Counted from the first letter of the stretch, positions 38,839 to 49,878 are shown. The stretch: 64,000 bases of DNA from Kitasatospora sp. CB01950 (GCF_001905465.1 NZ_LISX01000001.1:703974-767973), one strand, 5' to 3'. Made by a program: numbers and translations. Notes: generated by a model from the sequence alone, not told the origin.

Positions 38839-39861
38839 TCACCGCTCCGGCAGCGGGTATCGCCCGTCCAGCACCGCGCGGTCGCCGCGGACGTGGGCGA
38901 CCAGGTCGTCGGCGACCTGCAGCAGCACGTCCCGGCCCTCCACCAGCGCGCACCAGTCGGCGGGCAGCGCGGAGACGCCGTACATCGCGCCCACCAGGTT
39001 GCCGCAGACCGCGCCCGTCGAGTCGCTGTCGCCCGAGTGGTTCACCGACAGCACCAGCGCGTCCCGGGGGTTCGCGGTGACCAGCGCCGCGTACACCGCG
39101 ATCGCCAGGCACTCCTCGGCGATCCAGCCCAGGCCGACCCGCTCCACCGACTCCGGCGAACCCGGGCCCTCGTCGGCCACCCGCACCGCCCGGCGCAGCG
39201 CCTGCACCGTCTCCGCGTGCAACGGCAACGCCGCCAGCTGCTCCAGCGTCGCCGACACCGCCTCCCGCAGCGGCATCCCGGCCGCCACCCGCGCGATCAG
39301 CGCGGCGAACGCGCCCGCCGCCAGGTAGCCCGTCGGATGGCCGTGCGTCAGCTGCGCCGCCAGCGCGGCCCGCCCGAACGCCTCGTCCGGGCCCTGCCCG
39401 ACCAGGCCGAACGGCGCCGAGCGCATCACCGTCCCGCAGCCCTTCGACTGCGGGTTCACCGGGCCCTCCTGGCCGAACGGCGCGGCCTCCCGGTAGTCCA
39501 GCACCACGCCCGACATGCAGGCGTTGCCCGGCGCCCGGGAGGCGTACAGGAACGGCTGCGCGGCCAGCCAGCCGTCCGGGAGGATCGGACGCTTCTGCCG
39601 CTGCGTCTCCAGCCAGCGCCGGTACGCGGCGTGCAGGTCCCGGCGGCGGCCGCCGCGCAGCAGGCCCTCCGCGGTGAACAGCGTCATCTGGGTGTCGTCG
39701 GTGATGTGGCCGTCGCGGTCGCCGTCCGCCAGCTCGGTCAGGCCCGAACTGCCGTACTGCCGCCGGATGTTGTCCAGGTGCAGGAACTCCACCGACCACC
39801 CCAGCGCGTCACCCAGCGCACCGCCCAGCAGCGACCCGCGCACCCGCTCCGAGAACTCCAC
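38839..39861 (-). CDS. ADP-ribosylglycohydrolase (DraG/ARH family), copy 2
   Basis: The 340-residue protein has the canonical family motifs: GALGDALGWSVEF, HITDDTQMT (T54, D55, D56), NPQSKGCGTVMR, LTHGHPTGY and NHSGDSDSTGAVCGNLVGA. It should cleave ADP-ribosyl bonds with Mg. GTG 39861 follows GAGGGGGA. It is the middle gene of a tight minus-strand operon: DUF2786 protein (36 nt upstream), this hydrolase, and the VWA protein (4 nt downstream). Sequence differences show it is not a recent duplicate of the copy at 37132-38127. Confidence 0.92.
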   Translation of the reverse strand: MEFSERVRGSLLGGALGDALGWSVEFLHLDNIRRQYGSSGLTELADGDRDGHITDDTQMTLFTAEGLLRGGRRRDLHAAYRRWLETQRQKRPILPDGWLAAQPFLYASRAPGNACMSGVVLDYREAAPFGQEGPVNPQSKGCGTVMRSAPFGLVGQGPDEAFGRAALAAQLTHGHPTGYLAAGAFAALIARVAAGMPLREAVSATLEQLAALPLHAETVQALRRAVRVADEGPGSPESVERVGLGWIAEECLAIAVYAALVTANPRDALVLSVNHSGDSDSTGAVCGNLVGAMYGVSALPADWCALVEGRDVLLQVADDLVAHVRGDRAVLDGRYPLPER

Positions 39862-39897
39862 TCCGATCCCCCTCGCGTCCGTCGGGCCGACGCTTCG

Positions 39898-41217
39898 TCA
39901 GCGCGCGATCCGGCCCGAACCACGGTGCAGCGTAGCCCGGTCGGCGGCGGCCCGTCCCTCGACCCAGCCCTCGCCGTCGCTCACCCGCACCCGCTGCGAC
40001 ACCAGCTTCGGGAACATCCGGCCCACCGCGTCGTCCACCGCCTCCGCCCGCGCGGCCAGCACCGGCAGCAGCCCGCCGGCCGGCGCCGCCACCGGCAGCG
40101 ACCCGTCGCCGTCGGCCGCCGGGTCGCCGGGCCCGGCCGGGCGACCGGCCGCCGCCTCCCCGGCCGGGCGACCGGCCGCCGCGTCCTCGGTGGCCCGCTC
40201 GGTGGCGTCCGCCAGCCGCTCCCGGATCCGCGCCGCGTACGCCACCAGGAACGACTGCCGGAACGCCTTCGTCCGCGCCGCCCCGTCCTTGTGCTTGCGG
40301 CTGCCCGCCCGATGCATCGCCGCCGTCGCCTGCACCAGCAGCGAGGTGTACAGCAGCTCCACGCCGTCCAGGTCGGCGTCGAACCCGATCACCGTGCAGA
40401 ACCCGAACTCCTTCGCCCACACCACCCGGCACCGGTTCGCCGCCGCCACCGCGTCCAGCAGCATCGTCTTCGGGCCCTCGTACGGGTTGTCCACGCCGAT
40501 CCGCAGCGCCGCCGGCTCGTCCGCCGACGGGCCGCCCGCCGACAGCAGCGCCTCGTCGATCGAGTGCCGCGCCATCAACTCCTGCGCCTTCGCGGTCAAC
40601 GCCTCGGCCTCGTCCGGGAACCCCGTCGACTCGGCCTTCGCCAGCAGCGCCCGGATCCGCCCCAGCATCCGCGGCTCGCCGGCCCGCGGCCCGCTCGCCC
40701 GCGGCGCGGACTGCCCCGGCACCGGACCCACCGGCTGGACGGGCGGCAGCAGCGCCCATATCCGCAGCAGCTCCAGCGCCGCCGTCGCCAGCGCGAACCG
40801 GTCCAGCCGGTGCCGCTCCGCGAACGCCTGGAGGTACGCCTCGTCGGACGGCCACCACGGCTCCGCCTCCAACTCCCGCAGCTGGTCCAGCCAACGCCGG
40901 TCCAGCGAGGCCGCCGGATGCCGGCGGCCCTCCGCCGCGATCAGGTCCACCGCCAGCGCCACCTGCACCGGGGCCAGCTCGCGCCGCACCACCCGCACCA
41001 GATCGGCCGGCCGCCAGCCCGCCGCCCAGCACCGGCCCACCGACCGCTCCGCGAAACCCAGCAGCGCCCGGCTCACCGCCGGCCATTGGTCCGCCGACGC
41101 CGCCAGCACCGACGCCGCGCCGTCCACCACGAACTCCACCCCGTCGGCCGGCGCGCCCACCACCCGGCCCACCGCCTCCGCCAACAGCTCGTCGACGGAC
41201 TGATCGGTGCTGGTCAC
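39898..41217 (-). CDS. DUF2786-domain protein
   Basis: The 439-residue protein of unknown function contains the DUF2786 helical motif (IRALLAKAESTGFPDEAEALTAKAQELMARHSID in part) near residues 185-220. A downstream conserved domain (YEGPKTMLLDAVAAANRC, VIGFDADLDGVELLYTSLLVQA) of the type often fused to it follows. A low-complexity linker includes two 9-residue repeats AAAGRPAGE/AAAGRPAGP. No signal peptide or TM is seen. DUF2786 proteins occur in phages, plasmids and actinobacteria, but no biochemical role is established. GTG 41217 heads the operon with the glycohydrolase and VWA protein. Confidence 0.8.
   Translation of the reverse strand: MTSTDQSVDELLAEAVGRVVGAPADGVEFVVDGAASVLAASADQWPAVSRALLGFAERSVGRCWAAGWRPADLVRVVRRELAPVQVALAVDLIAAEGRRHPAASLDRRWLDQLRELEAEPWWPSDEAYLQAFAERHRLDRFALATAALELLRIWALLPPVQPVGPVPGQSAPRASGPRAGEPRMLGRIRALLAKAESTGFPDEAEALTAKAQELMARHSIDEALLSAGGPSADEPAALRIGVDNPYEGPKTMLLDAVAAANRCRVVWAKEFGFCTVIGFDADLDGVELLYTSLLVQATAAMHRAGSRKHKDGAARTKAFRQSFLVAYAARIRERLADATERATEDAAAGRPAGEAAAGRPAGPGDPAADGDGSLPVAAPAGGLLPVLAARAEAVDDAVGRMFPKLVSQRVRVSDGEGWVEGRAAADRATLHRGSGRIAR
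40132..40182. repeat. In-frame 27-bp direct repeat in the DUF2786 gene
   Basis: A 24-bp block is repeated with a 27-bp period (40132-40155 and 40159-40182), encoding two copies of AAAGRPAG in the linker. Confidence 0.85.
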
Positions 41218-41292
41218 AGTGGTCCTGCTTCCTGGGGCGACGGGGGAGGGACGCCTCCCATGATGCCGGAGCGCCCCACCCCGCCGGACCGG

Positions 41293-43278
41293 TCAGCCGC
41301 CCAGGGCGTCCCAACCGCGCGCGATCTGCCGCTCCGCGGGCGTCCCGTCCGCGGTGAGCAGCGCCAGCAGCGCCGCCCCGTCGGCCGGACGGACCGCGAG
41401 GTCCTTGGCGAGGGCCCGCTCCACGACGCCGGCCAGCTCCGGGTCGAGCGCCCGCACGGCGGCGATCCCCGCCGGGTCGGGCTCCTCGTTCCGCACCCGG
41501 TGGTAGACGACGAACTGGTTGGCGGTCGCGAACGGGCTCTCGCCGTGCGCCGCGCACACCAGGCAGCACGCCCACGCCCAGACGTCGGCGGCCGGGCCCA
41601 CCGGCCCCTCGCCCAGCTGCTCCGGGGCCATGAAGACCGGGGTGCCGACCAGGCCGCCGGTCCGGGTCAGCCGGGTGTGGTCGGCCATCAGCGAGATGCC
41701 GAAGTCCAGCAGCTTGGGGCCGTCGCTGGTCATCATGATGTTGGACGGCTTCAGGTCCCGGTGCACCAGCCCGCCGCGGTGCAGGGCGTCCAGCGAGACG
41801 GCCAGCGCCACCGCCAGTGACCGCAGCGCCACCGGGTCGGCGAGCGTGCCGCGCTCGCGCAGGAACGCCTGCAGCGGGCGGCCGTCGAGCAGCTCCATGG
41901 CGATGAACGGGGTGCCGTCGGCGACGCCGGTGTCCAGCACCCGCGCGGTGTGCGCGGCCGGCGCCTGGGCCAGCACCTTCGCCTCGTTCGCGAACCGGCG
42001 GCGCAGGTCCTCGTCGTGCTCGTCGTCGGCGTGCAGGGTCTTCAGCGCGACGACGGTGGCGGAACCCTGGCGGCGCGCCAGGTAGACGGTCCCGAAGCCG
42101 CCCGAGCCGATCAGCCCGAGCAGCCGGTACCCGCCGATCGAGGCCGGCGCGCCGTTCGGCAGCGGCTTGGCGTCGACCTTCGGCAGCCCGCCGGTGTCGA
42201 GCACCGTTGCCGCGGGAGCCGGAGGAGCCGCGGCCGGCGGGCCGGCCACCGTGGGCTCGGCCGCGAACCGGGCCGCCGCCCCGACCCGTTCGGCCTCGCG
42301 GGCGGCCCGCAGCGCCTCCGACTCGGCGCGCACCTGCCGGGCGATCTCGGCGTCCCGGGCGGCGATCTCCGCCTCGTTCTGCGCGGCGGCGGCCCGCGCG
42401 GCGGCCTCCCGGGCACGGCGGGTGTGCTGCGCCGCGCGGGCCTCGCGGATCGACCGGAGGCGCGCGGAGGCGGCCGCGCCGAGCGTGTCGACGGTCTCCC
42501 GGACGGCCCCGGCGGGCGCCTCCGCGGCCGTGGAGACACCCGTCAACGGCGGGGCGGGCGCGGCCGTCGGCAGCAGGTTCAGGCGGCGGGTGGTCCACAG
42601 CGAGCACAGCTGCCACAGCACCAACCCGATCAGCGCGCCGTTCGGCAGCGCCAGCGGCAGCAGTACGAACTGGGCGGCGAGCACCGGCACCAGGTAGCGG
42701 CGCAGCCGGGAGTGCTCCCAGGTGCCGGACGGCATCCGGGTGCACAGCACCAGGAACCGGGTGCGGGCCCACAGCAGCTGCCAGAGCACGGTCAGCACCA
42801 GGCCGGTCAGTGCCGCGCCGAACCCGCCCTCGCCGCCGAACAGCGCGAGCAGCGCGCGCGAGGCCAGCCACGGCGGGCTGGTCCGCACCGCCTCCTGGTC
42901 CAGGAGGTCGTTCCGGTCGGTGAACTGCGTGTGCATGCCGATCCACAGCAGCACCGCGAGCCCGCCCGCCACCACCACCGGCAGCACCAGCTCCAGCGCG
43001 GAGGCGATCCACCGCGGCGGGTACGCGGACCGCAGCGCCCGCAGCTCGGCCTGCCGGCGCGAGGCGTCCCCGGTCAGCAGGGTGCGGATCTGCGCGCGCC
43101 GGCCCCGGGACAGCAGCCGGGCCCGGTAGCCGTGCTGGCTGCGGCCGAGCGAGGAGGCCGTGACCAGCCGCAGCACCAGCAGCACCCCGAGCATCGGCAG
43201 CACGGTGTGCGTCCAGAACGGGTTGTCCGTCCAGCCGTAGTGCTGCGCGTGGTCCGCGGCGGCGATGCCGGTCCCCAT
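41293..43278 (-). CDS. Membrane Ser/Thr protein kinase with N-terminal TM and C-terminal kinase domain
   Basis: The 661-residue protein has about four to five membrane helices in residues ~25-235, then an Ala/Arg/Glu-rich probable coiled coil (~265-345) and a Hanks-type kinase at the C-terminus. Kinase motifs are complete: glycine loop GSGGFGTVYLAR near 390, ATP lysine VALK near 409, HRDLKPSNIM near 504, DFGIS near 527, and APEQ near 550. Most actinobacterial PknB-like kinases have the kinase first and one TM after it, so the order is reversed here. ATG 43278 follows GGGGGGAG. It lies 81 nt downstream of an ABC exporter permease on the same strand. Confidence 0.88.
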   Translation of the reverse strand: MGTGIAAADHAQHYGWTDNPFWTHTVLPMLGVLLVLRLVTASSLGRSQHGYRARLLSRGRRAQIRTLLTGDASRRQAELRALRSAYPPRWIASALELVLPVVVAGGLAVLLWIGMHTQFTDRNDLLDQEAVRTSPPWLASRALLALFGGEGGFGAALTGLVLTVLWQLLWARTRFLVLCTRMPSGTWEHSRLRRYLVPVLAAQFVLLPLALPNGALIGLVLWQLCSLWTTRRLNLLPTAAPAPPLTGVSTAAEAPAGAVRETVDTLGAAASARLRSIREARAAQHTRRAREAAARAAAAQNEAEIAARDAEIARQVRAESEALRAAREAERVGAAARFAAEPTVAGPPAAAPPAPAATVLDTGGLPKVDAKPLPNGAPASIGGYRLLGLIGSGGFGTVYLARRQGSATVVALKTLHADDEHDEDLRRRFANEAKVLAQAPAAHTARVLDTGVADGTPFIAMELLDGRPLQAFLRERGTLADPVALRSLAVALAVSLDALHRGGLVHRDLKPSNIMMTSDGPKLLDFGISLMADHTRLTRTGGLVGTPVFMAPEQLGEGPVGPAADVWAWACCLVCAAHGESPFATANQFVVYHRVRNEEPDPAGIAAVRALDPELAGVVERALAKDLAVRPADGAALLALLTADGTPAERQIARGWDALGG

Positions 43279-43359
43279 GGTGCGTTCTCCCCCCGAGCCC
43301 GCGGGGGTCGGCCCCGGGCGCGCACGCATGATAGCGGCGCGCCCCGGGCCCGGCGCGGG

Positions 43360-44982
43360 TCAGCGCTCGATCACCCGGGCGAGGATCTCCGGCAGCCGCT
43401 TGATCAGCCCGGCCGACGCCACCCGGATGCCCAGCAGGGCCATCGCCGCGCCGTACAGCACGCCGATCGGCAGCACCGGCCAGGCCGGCGAGTGCGAGAT
43501 CAGCAGGACACCGAGGAGGATGCCGACCGGCGCGCAGCCCAGCGAGACGCCGAACATCGACCCGAAGGCGTTGAGCATCACCACGCCGTTCTGACCGGGC
43601 GCGGCGCTGCGCATCGGGTTGCCGTCGGCGGGCAGCGCGAACGGGGCGTAGACGCTGATCACGCTGCCCAGGCCGAGGCTGGTGCCGAGGGCGGCGAACG
43701 CCACGCCGAGCGCGGGCGCGAGCTCCGCCCACCGCCCGGTGACGGCGGCCAGCACCGGGCCGACCACCAGCAGGACGACGATGCTGTAGGAGAGCACGGC
43801 GAACACCCGGCCGCGCAGCTCGTCGCGGGCGTCCTGACGGGTGCTCAGGCCGGCCGCGACCATCCAGAACCCGGAGCCGTCCATGCCGAACAGGTTGCCG
43901 GCCTGCAGGCCGAGCATCAGCCCGCCGATCCCGATCACGTACACCGAGCCCCAGCCCTGCACCACCGACAGCGCCGAGATCACGCCGGTCATGCCGACGC
44001 CGGTGAAGATCGCCGCCTTGGCGCGGGGCTCCCGCCAGGCGTACCGCAGGTGCCGCTGGGCGACGGTGCCGACCCGGCCGGCGGGCAGCAGCCGCCAGCC
44101 GCGGGCGGCCCGGCCGTGGTGCACCGAGGAGGTCTCCACCAGCGTGGAGGCGTCGCCGGAGACCATCAGGCTCTGCAGGCTGCGCAGCCACCAGCGCAGC
44201 AGGACGGCCAACAGGCCGCCCGCCAGCGCGAGTTGCAGCGCCGCGACCAGGTAGTCGCCGTCCCCGGCCGAGCGCACCGCGTCGATCGCGGAGACCGGCG
44301 GTATCCAGCGCACCACCGCCGCGTACGGGTGCAGCACCGACAGATCGAGGCTCTGGTCGGGGCTGCGGACGGCGCTCTGCATGCCCAGGTTGCCGAGCTG
44401 CACCAGCACCGCGAACAGCAGGCCGCCGAAGATCGCGAAGTCCTTGCCGCGCCGGCTGGACAGCAGCCGGGCGTTGGCGGCGGCCACCGAACGGGTCAGG
44501 GCGATCAGCAGCAGCAGGGTCAGCGGCACGGCGAGCACCGCGACGACCGCGGAGGCCGCGCCCCGCCCGGCCGCGACGGCGGCGCCGGCCAGCATCAGCA
44601 GGCCGATCAGCGGGCCCGGGCCGACCAGGCTGCCGAACAGGGTGCCGCGCAGCAGGGCCTGCGGGCGCAGCGGCAGCATGGTGAGCCGGGTCGGGTCGGC
44701 GCTCTCGTCACCGGCGAAGAAGAACAGCGGCATGGCGGTCCAGCAGACCGCCAGCCCGGCGGTGAGCACCACGGCGGCGTCGGCGGCGCCGTCGTGCCCG
44801 TGCAGCACCACCAGCCCGGCGGCCGCAGACACGCCGAACAGCAGCCCGAGGCAGGTGCCGACCAGGTAGCCGGCGGCCCGACCGGGGCTGCGCCGCAGCC
44901 CGTTGCGCAGCAGCCGGACCTTCAGCGAGACCAGCGTGCGGACGACGGCCCGGTCGTCCGCGGAGGTGACGGCAGCGCTCAC
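43360..44982 (-). CDS. ABC transporter permease
   Basis: The 540-residue protein is hydrophobic with roughly 12 membrane segments (for example AAVVLTAGLAVCWTAMPLFFF, ASAVVAVLAVPLTLLLLIAL, YSIVVLLVVGPVLAAV) and no ATP-binding motifs. It pairs with the ATP-binding gene immediately upstream, with which it overlaps by GTGA (44979-44982), so the two are made as a complex. GTG 44982 is chosen from this overlap. The substrate is unknown; the single full-length permease suggests a homodimeric exporter. Confidence 0.85.
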   Translation of the reverse strand: MSAAVTSADDRAVVRTLVSLKVRLLRNGLRRSPGRAAGYLVGTCLGLLFGVSAAAGLVVLHGHDGAADAAVVLTAGLAVCWTAMPLFFFAGDESADPTRLTMLPLRPQALLRGTLFGSLVGPGPLIGLLMLAGAAVAAGRGAASAVVAVLAVPLTLLLLIALTRSVAAANARLLSSRRGKDFAIFGGLLFAVLVQLGNLGMQSAVRSPDQSLDLSVLHPYAAVVRWIPPVSAIDAVRSAGDGDYLVAALQLALAGGLLAVLLRWWLRSLQSLMVSGDASTLVETSSVHHGRAARGWRLLPAGRVGTVAQRHLRYAWREPRAKAAIFTGVGMTGVISALSVVQGWGSVYVIGIGGLMLGLQAGNLFGMDGSGFWMVAAGLSTRQDARDELRGRVFAVLSYSIVVLLVVGPVLAAVTGRWAELAPALGVAFAALGTSLGLGSVISVYAPFALPADGNPMRSAAPGQNGVVMLNAFGSMFGVSLGCAPVGILLGVLLISHSPAWPVLPIGVLYGAAMALLGIRVASAGLIKRLPEILARVIER

Positions 44983-45758
44983 CGGTGGCCCCCGCCGAGC
45001 CATCCGAGCGCCTGCCCGTCGTCCTCGCGGACGCCGACCAGCCCGAGGAACGCCTGGTGCAGCGAGGTCTCGCCGCGCACCTGGTCGAGCGGCCCGGCGG
45101 CGACCACCTGGCCGGCGTTGACCACGGCGACCCAGTCGCACAGCGACTCGACGAGCTCCATCACGTGGCTGGAGAACACCACGGTGGAGCCGGAGGCGGC
45201 GTACCGGGTGAGGACGCCGCGGATGGTCTGTGCGGACACCGGGTCGACGCCCTCGAACGGTTCGTCCAGGAACAGCACATCGGGGTTGTGCAGCAGCGCC
45301 GCGGCCAGGCCGATCTTCTTGCGCATGCCGGTGGAGTAGTCGGCGACCAGCTTGTCGGCGGAGCCGGTCAGGTCGAGCACGGCCAGCAGTTCCTCCGCGC
45401 GCCGGTCGGTCTCGGCGCCGGGCAGGCCGCGCAACCGGCCGTTGTACTGGAGCAGTTCGCGCCCGCTGAGCCGCTCGAACATGCGCAGGCCCTCGGGCAG
45501 GATGCCGATCCGGGACTTGACCGCGACCGGGTCCTGCCAGACGTCGGCGCCGTGCACCAGCACGATGCCCCGATCGGGCCGCAGCAGGCCGGTGACCATG
45601 GACAGCGTGGTGGTCTTGCCGGCGCCGTTCGGGCCGACCAGTCCGATGAACGAACCGGCGGGCAGGTCGAGGTTCAGTCCTGCGACGGCGGTCTGCGCAC
45701 CGAAGCGCTTCCACAGGTCGCGGATCGAGACGGCGGGCGGCGGGGTGGTCGCCTCCAT
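44979..45758 (-). CDS. ABC transporter ATP-binding protein
   Basis: The 259-residue nucleotide-binding subunit has Walker A GPNGAGKT (42-49), signature YSTGMRKK (140-147), Walker B VLFLDEP (160-166) and a switch His in SSHVME. The YSTGM signature and layout match the drug/antibiotic or Na-type export family (CcmA-like). ATG 45758 follows GAGGAGACC; the open frame continues 92 codons upstream but with no family similarity. Its divergent neighbour is the DUF1707 gene. Confidence 0.9.
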   Translation of the reverse strand: MEATTPPPAVSIRDLWKRFGAQTAVAGLNLDLPAGSFIGLVGPNGAGKTTTLSMVTGLLRPDRGIVLVHGADVWQDPVAVKSRIGILPEGLRMFERLSGRELLQYNGRLRGLPGAETDRRAEELLAVLDLTGSADKLVADYSTGMRKKIGLAAALLHNPDVLFLDEPFEGVDPVSAQTIRGVLTRYAASGSTVVFSSHVMELVESLCDWVAVVNAGQVVAAGPLDQVRGETSLHQAFLGLVGVREDDGQALGWLGGGHR

Positions 45759-45970
45759 GGCGGGTGGTCTCCTCGTCGGGTCGGGCCGGGCGGAACGACT
45801 CGACCTTATGATCATTTCTTTACCTTTCCATCCCCCATGTGGCGGTATTGCCGTTGCGCGGACCGGCAGTCGACCGGTCACCCCCGGCGATCCGGCAACT
45901 ACCCGGACCCGCCGTTCGTCCTGCATGCTGAGAGGCGCACGGTCGGTGCGGGGAACGGGAGGTGGCCGCG

Positions 45971-46528
45971 ATGGCCGGTCAGTGGGGAACACCGGCGCCG
46001 TACGGGCAGCAGCCCTGGCAGCCGGTGGCGACACCGCAGGGCGGGATGCGGGCCGCGCATGCCGACCGCGAGCGCACCGTGGACGTGCTGAAGGCTGCCT
46101 ACGCCGAGGGCCGGCTCACCGCCGCCGAGTACGAGCAGCGGATGAGTTCGGCCCACCAGGCTGCCACCTACGGGCAGTTGTCCGCGCTGGTCGTCGACCT
46201 GCCGTCCGGGCCGATGGTCGCCCCGTTCGGCGCGCCCGTCCCGCCGACCTTCATGCCGCTGCCGCCCCCGCTGCCCGCCCCGCGCCCCAACAACAGCCTG
46301 GCGGTGGCCTCGGCGATCCTCGGCGGCCTGTGCGTGGTCACCGGCGGCATCACCGCCGTGCCGGCCGTGATCACCGGCCACATGGCCCGCTCGCAGATCC
46401 GCCGCACCAAGGAGGACGGCGACGGTCTGGCGATCCTCGGGCTGGTGTTCGGCTGGCTGTCGGTCGCCGGATGGGCGTTGTTCTTCCTCCTGCTGGTCAT
46501 GGTGGCGAGCAGCGGCGGTCCGCACTGA
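45971..46528 (+). CDS. DUF1707 / DUF4190 membrane protein
   Basis: The 185-residue protein has an N-terminal DUF1707 segment (MRAAHADRERTVDVLKAAYAEGRLTAAEYEQR in part, ending LSALVVDLP), a proline-rich linker, and a C-terminal DUF4190 module with two membrane helices (SAILGGLCVVTGGITAVPAVITGH and LAILGLVFGWLSVAGWALFFLLLVMV). Both domains are common in actinobacteria and have no assigned biochemical role. ATG 45971 is preferred over the in-frame GTG 45962 because GGGAGG lies about 9 nt before the ATG. Confidence 0.82.
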   Translation: MAGQWGTPAPYGQQPWQPVATPQGGMRAAHADRERTVDVLKAAYAEGRLTAAEYEQRMSSAHQAATYGQLSALVVDLPSGPMVAPFGAPVPPTFMPLPPPLPAPRPNNSLAVASAILGGLCVVTGGITAVPAVITGHMARSQIRRTKEDGDGLAILGLVFGWLSVAGWALFFLLLVMVASSGGPH

Positions 46529-46847
46529 GCGGAGATCCCGCCGGTCGGGCGTGGTACGGGCGGTGACCGCTCCGGCGCGCCCCATTTGTTTTGACCGCCG
46601 CCTGTGCGCTAGGTACGCTCTGACCTTGTGCCTGGGGTGTGCCCGGGTCCTTGTGCGTGCCAGCAGATCGGCCGCCGCAGCGGAGACTCCACCCGCTCGG
46701 TGTGTGCCGTAGCCGCAGCGCAGCTCATGGGATTCCGCGATTCTTCCCCCGAAGAAGGCCAACACGCCCGACCGCGTGGGTCGGTGGGTGGGGGCCATAC
46801 CGCAGGTTAGTTCCACCAAGCCTTGGCACACAGAAAACGGAGAAACG
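46529..46847 (+). other. 319-bp region with str operon promoter and leader
   Basis: The gap contains the promoter at 46591-46619 and a ~220-nt leader before rpsL. No gene is supported in the leader; a short open frame from GTG 46628 lacks a ribosome site and any recognisable family. Confidence 0.7.
46591..46619 (+). promoter_or_regulatory. str operon (rpsL) promoter
   Basis: TTGACC (46591-46596) and TACGCT (46614-46619) have an optimal 17-bp spacer, one of the best matches to the primary-sigma consensus in the window. The transcript should begin near 46626. Confidence 0.82.
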
Positions 46848-47219
46848 GTGCCTACGATCCAGCAGCTGGTCCGAAAGGGCCGGCAGGACAAGGTCGAGAA
46901 GAACAAGACGCCCGCACTGAAGGGTTCGCCCCAGCGTCGCGGCGTCTGCACGCGTGTGTACACGACCACCCCGAAGAAGCCGAACTCGGCTCTCCGCAAG
47001 GTCGCCCGTGTGCGCCTCACCAGCGGGATCGAGGTCACCGCTTACATTCCGGGCGAGGGCCACAACCTGCAGGAGCACTCCATCGTGCTGGTCCGCGGTG
47101 GCCGTGTGAAGGACCTTCCTGGTGTCCGCTACAAGATCATCCGCGGCTCGCTCGACACCCAGGGTGTCAAGAACCGCAAGCAGGCTCGCAGCCGCTACGG
47201 CGCCAAGAAGGAGAAGTAA
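46848..47219 (+). CDS. rpsL: 30S ribosomal protein S12
   Basis: The 123-residue decoding-centre protein starts [12 protein letters not shown]. The streptomycin-related lysines are wild type: K43 in [11 protein letters not shown] and K88 in [12 protein letters not shown], so ribosomal streptomycin resistance is not predicted. GTG 46848 follows CGGAGAAAC. It leads the str operon, with rpsG 2 nt downstream. Confidence 0.97.
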   Translation: MPTIQQLVRKGRQDKVEKNKTPALKGSPQRRGVCTRVYTTTPKKPNSALRKVARVRLTSGIEVTAYIPGEGHNLQEHSIVLVRGGRVKDLPGVRYKIIRGSLDTQGVKNRKQARSRYGAKKEK

Positions 47220-47221
47220 GA

Positions 47222-47692
47222 ATGCCTCGTAAGGGCCCCGCCCCGAAGCGCCCGGTCATCATCGACCCGGTCTACGGCTCCCCGCTGGTGACCTCGCTGG
47301 TCAACAAGATCCTGCTGCACGGCAAGCGCTCCACCGCCGAGCGGATCGTCTACGGCGCCCTTGAGGGTGTCCGTGAGAAGACCGGCGCCGACCCGGTTGT
47401 CGCGCTGAAGCGCGCGCTGGAGAACGTCAAGCCGACCCTCGAGGTCAAGTCCCGCCGCGTCGGCGGCGCCACCTACCAGGTGCCGGTCGAGGTCCGCCCG
47501 GGCCGCGCCAACACCCTGGCGCTGCGCTGGCTGGTCGGCTACTCCCGCGCCCGTCGCGAGAAGACCATGACCGAGCGTCTGCTCAACGAGATCCTCGACG
47601 CCAGCAACGGTCTGGGCGCTTCCGTGAAGCGTCGCGAGGACACCCACAAGATGGCCGAGTCCAACAAGGCCTTCGCGCACTACCGCTGGTAG
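47222..47692 (+). CDS. rpsG: 30S ribosomal protein S7
   Basis: The 156-residue primary binder of the 16S 3' domain head starts [22 protein letters not shown] and contains [17 protein letters not shown] and [20 protein letters not shown]. It follows rpsL with a 2-nt gap and precedes fusA. In E. coli, S7 is the repressor of this operon; no clear S7-like site was identified here. Confidence 0.97.
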   Translation: MPRKGPAPKRPVIIDPVYGSPLVTSLVNKILLHGKRSTAERIVYGALEGVREKTGADPVVALKRALENVKPTLEVKSRRVGGATYQVPVEVRPGRANTLALRWLVGYSRARREKTMTERLLNEILDASNGLGASVKRREDTHKMAESNKAFAHYRW

Positions 47693-47731
47693 TCCCAACC
47701 CCGTCACTAGACAGAGAGAGAACGAGCCACC

Positions 47732-49837
<2,106 letters not shown>

Positions 49838-49878
49838 CGTCCCGGTAATCGGGATGAATCAGACCCTTTAGGCTAGAA

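Noticed and set aside
45759-46034. 92-codon N-terminal extension of the ABC ATP-binding protein
   Set aside because: The extension has no family similarity, covers the divergent promoter region, and ATG 45758 has its own ribosome site.
46628-46810. Short peptide in the rpsL leader
   Set aside because: No Shine-Dalgarno site and no visible pattern of an attenuation peptide.
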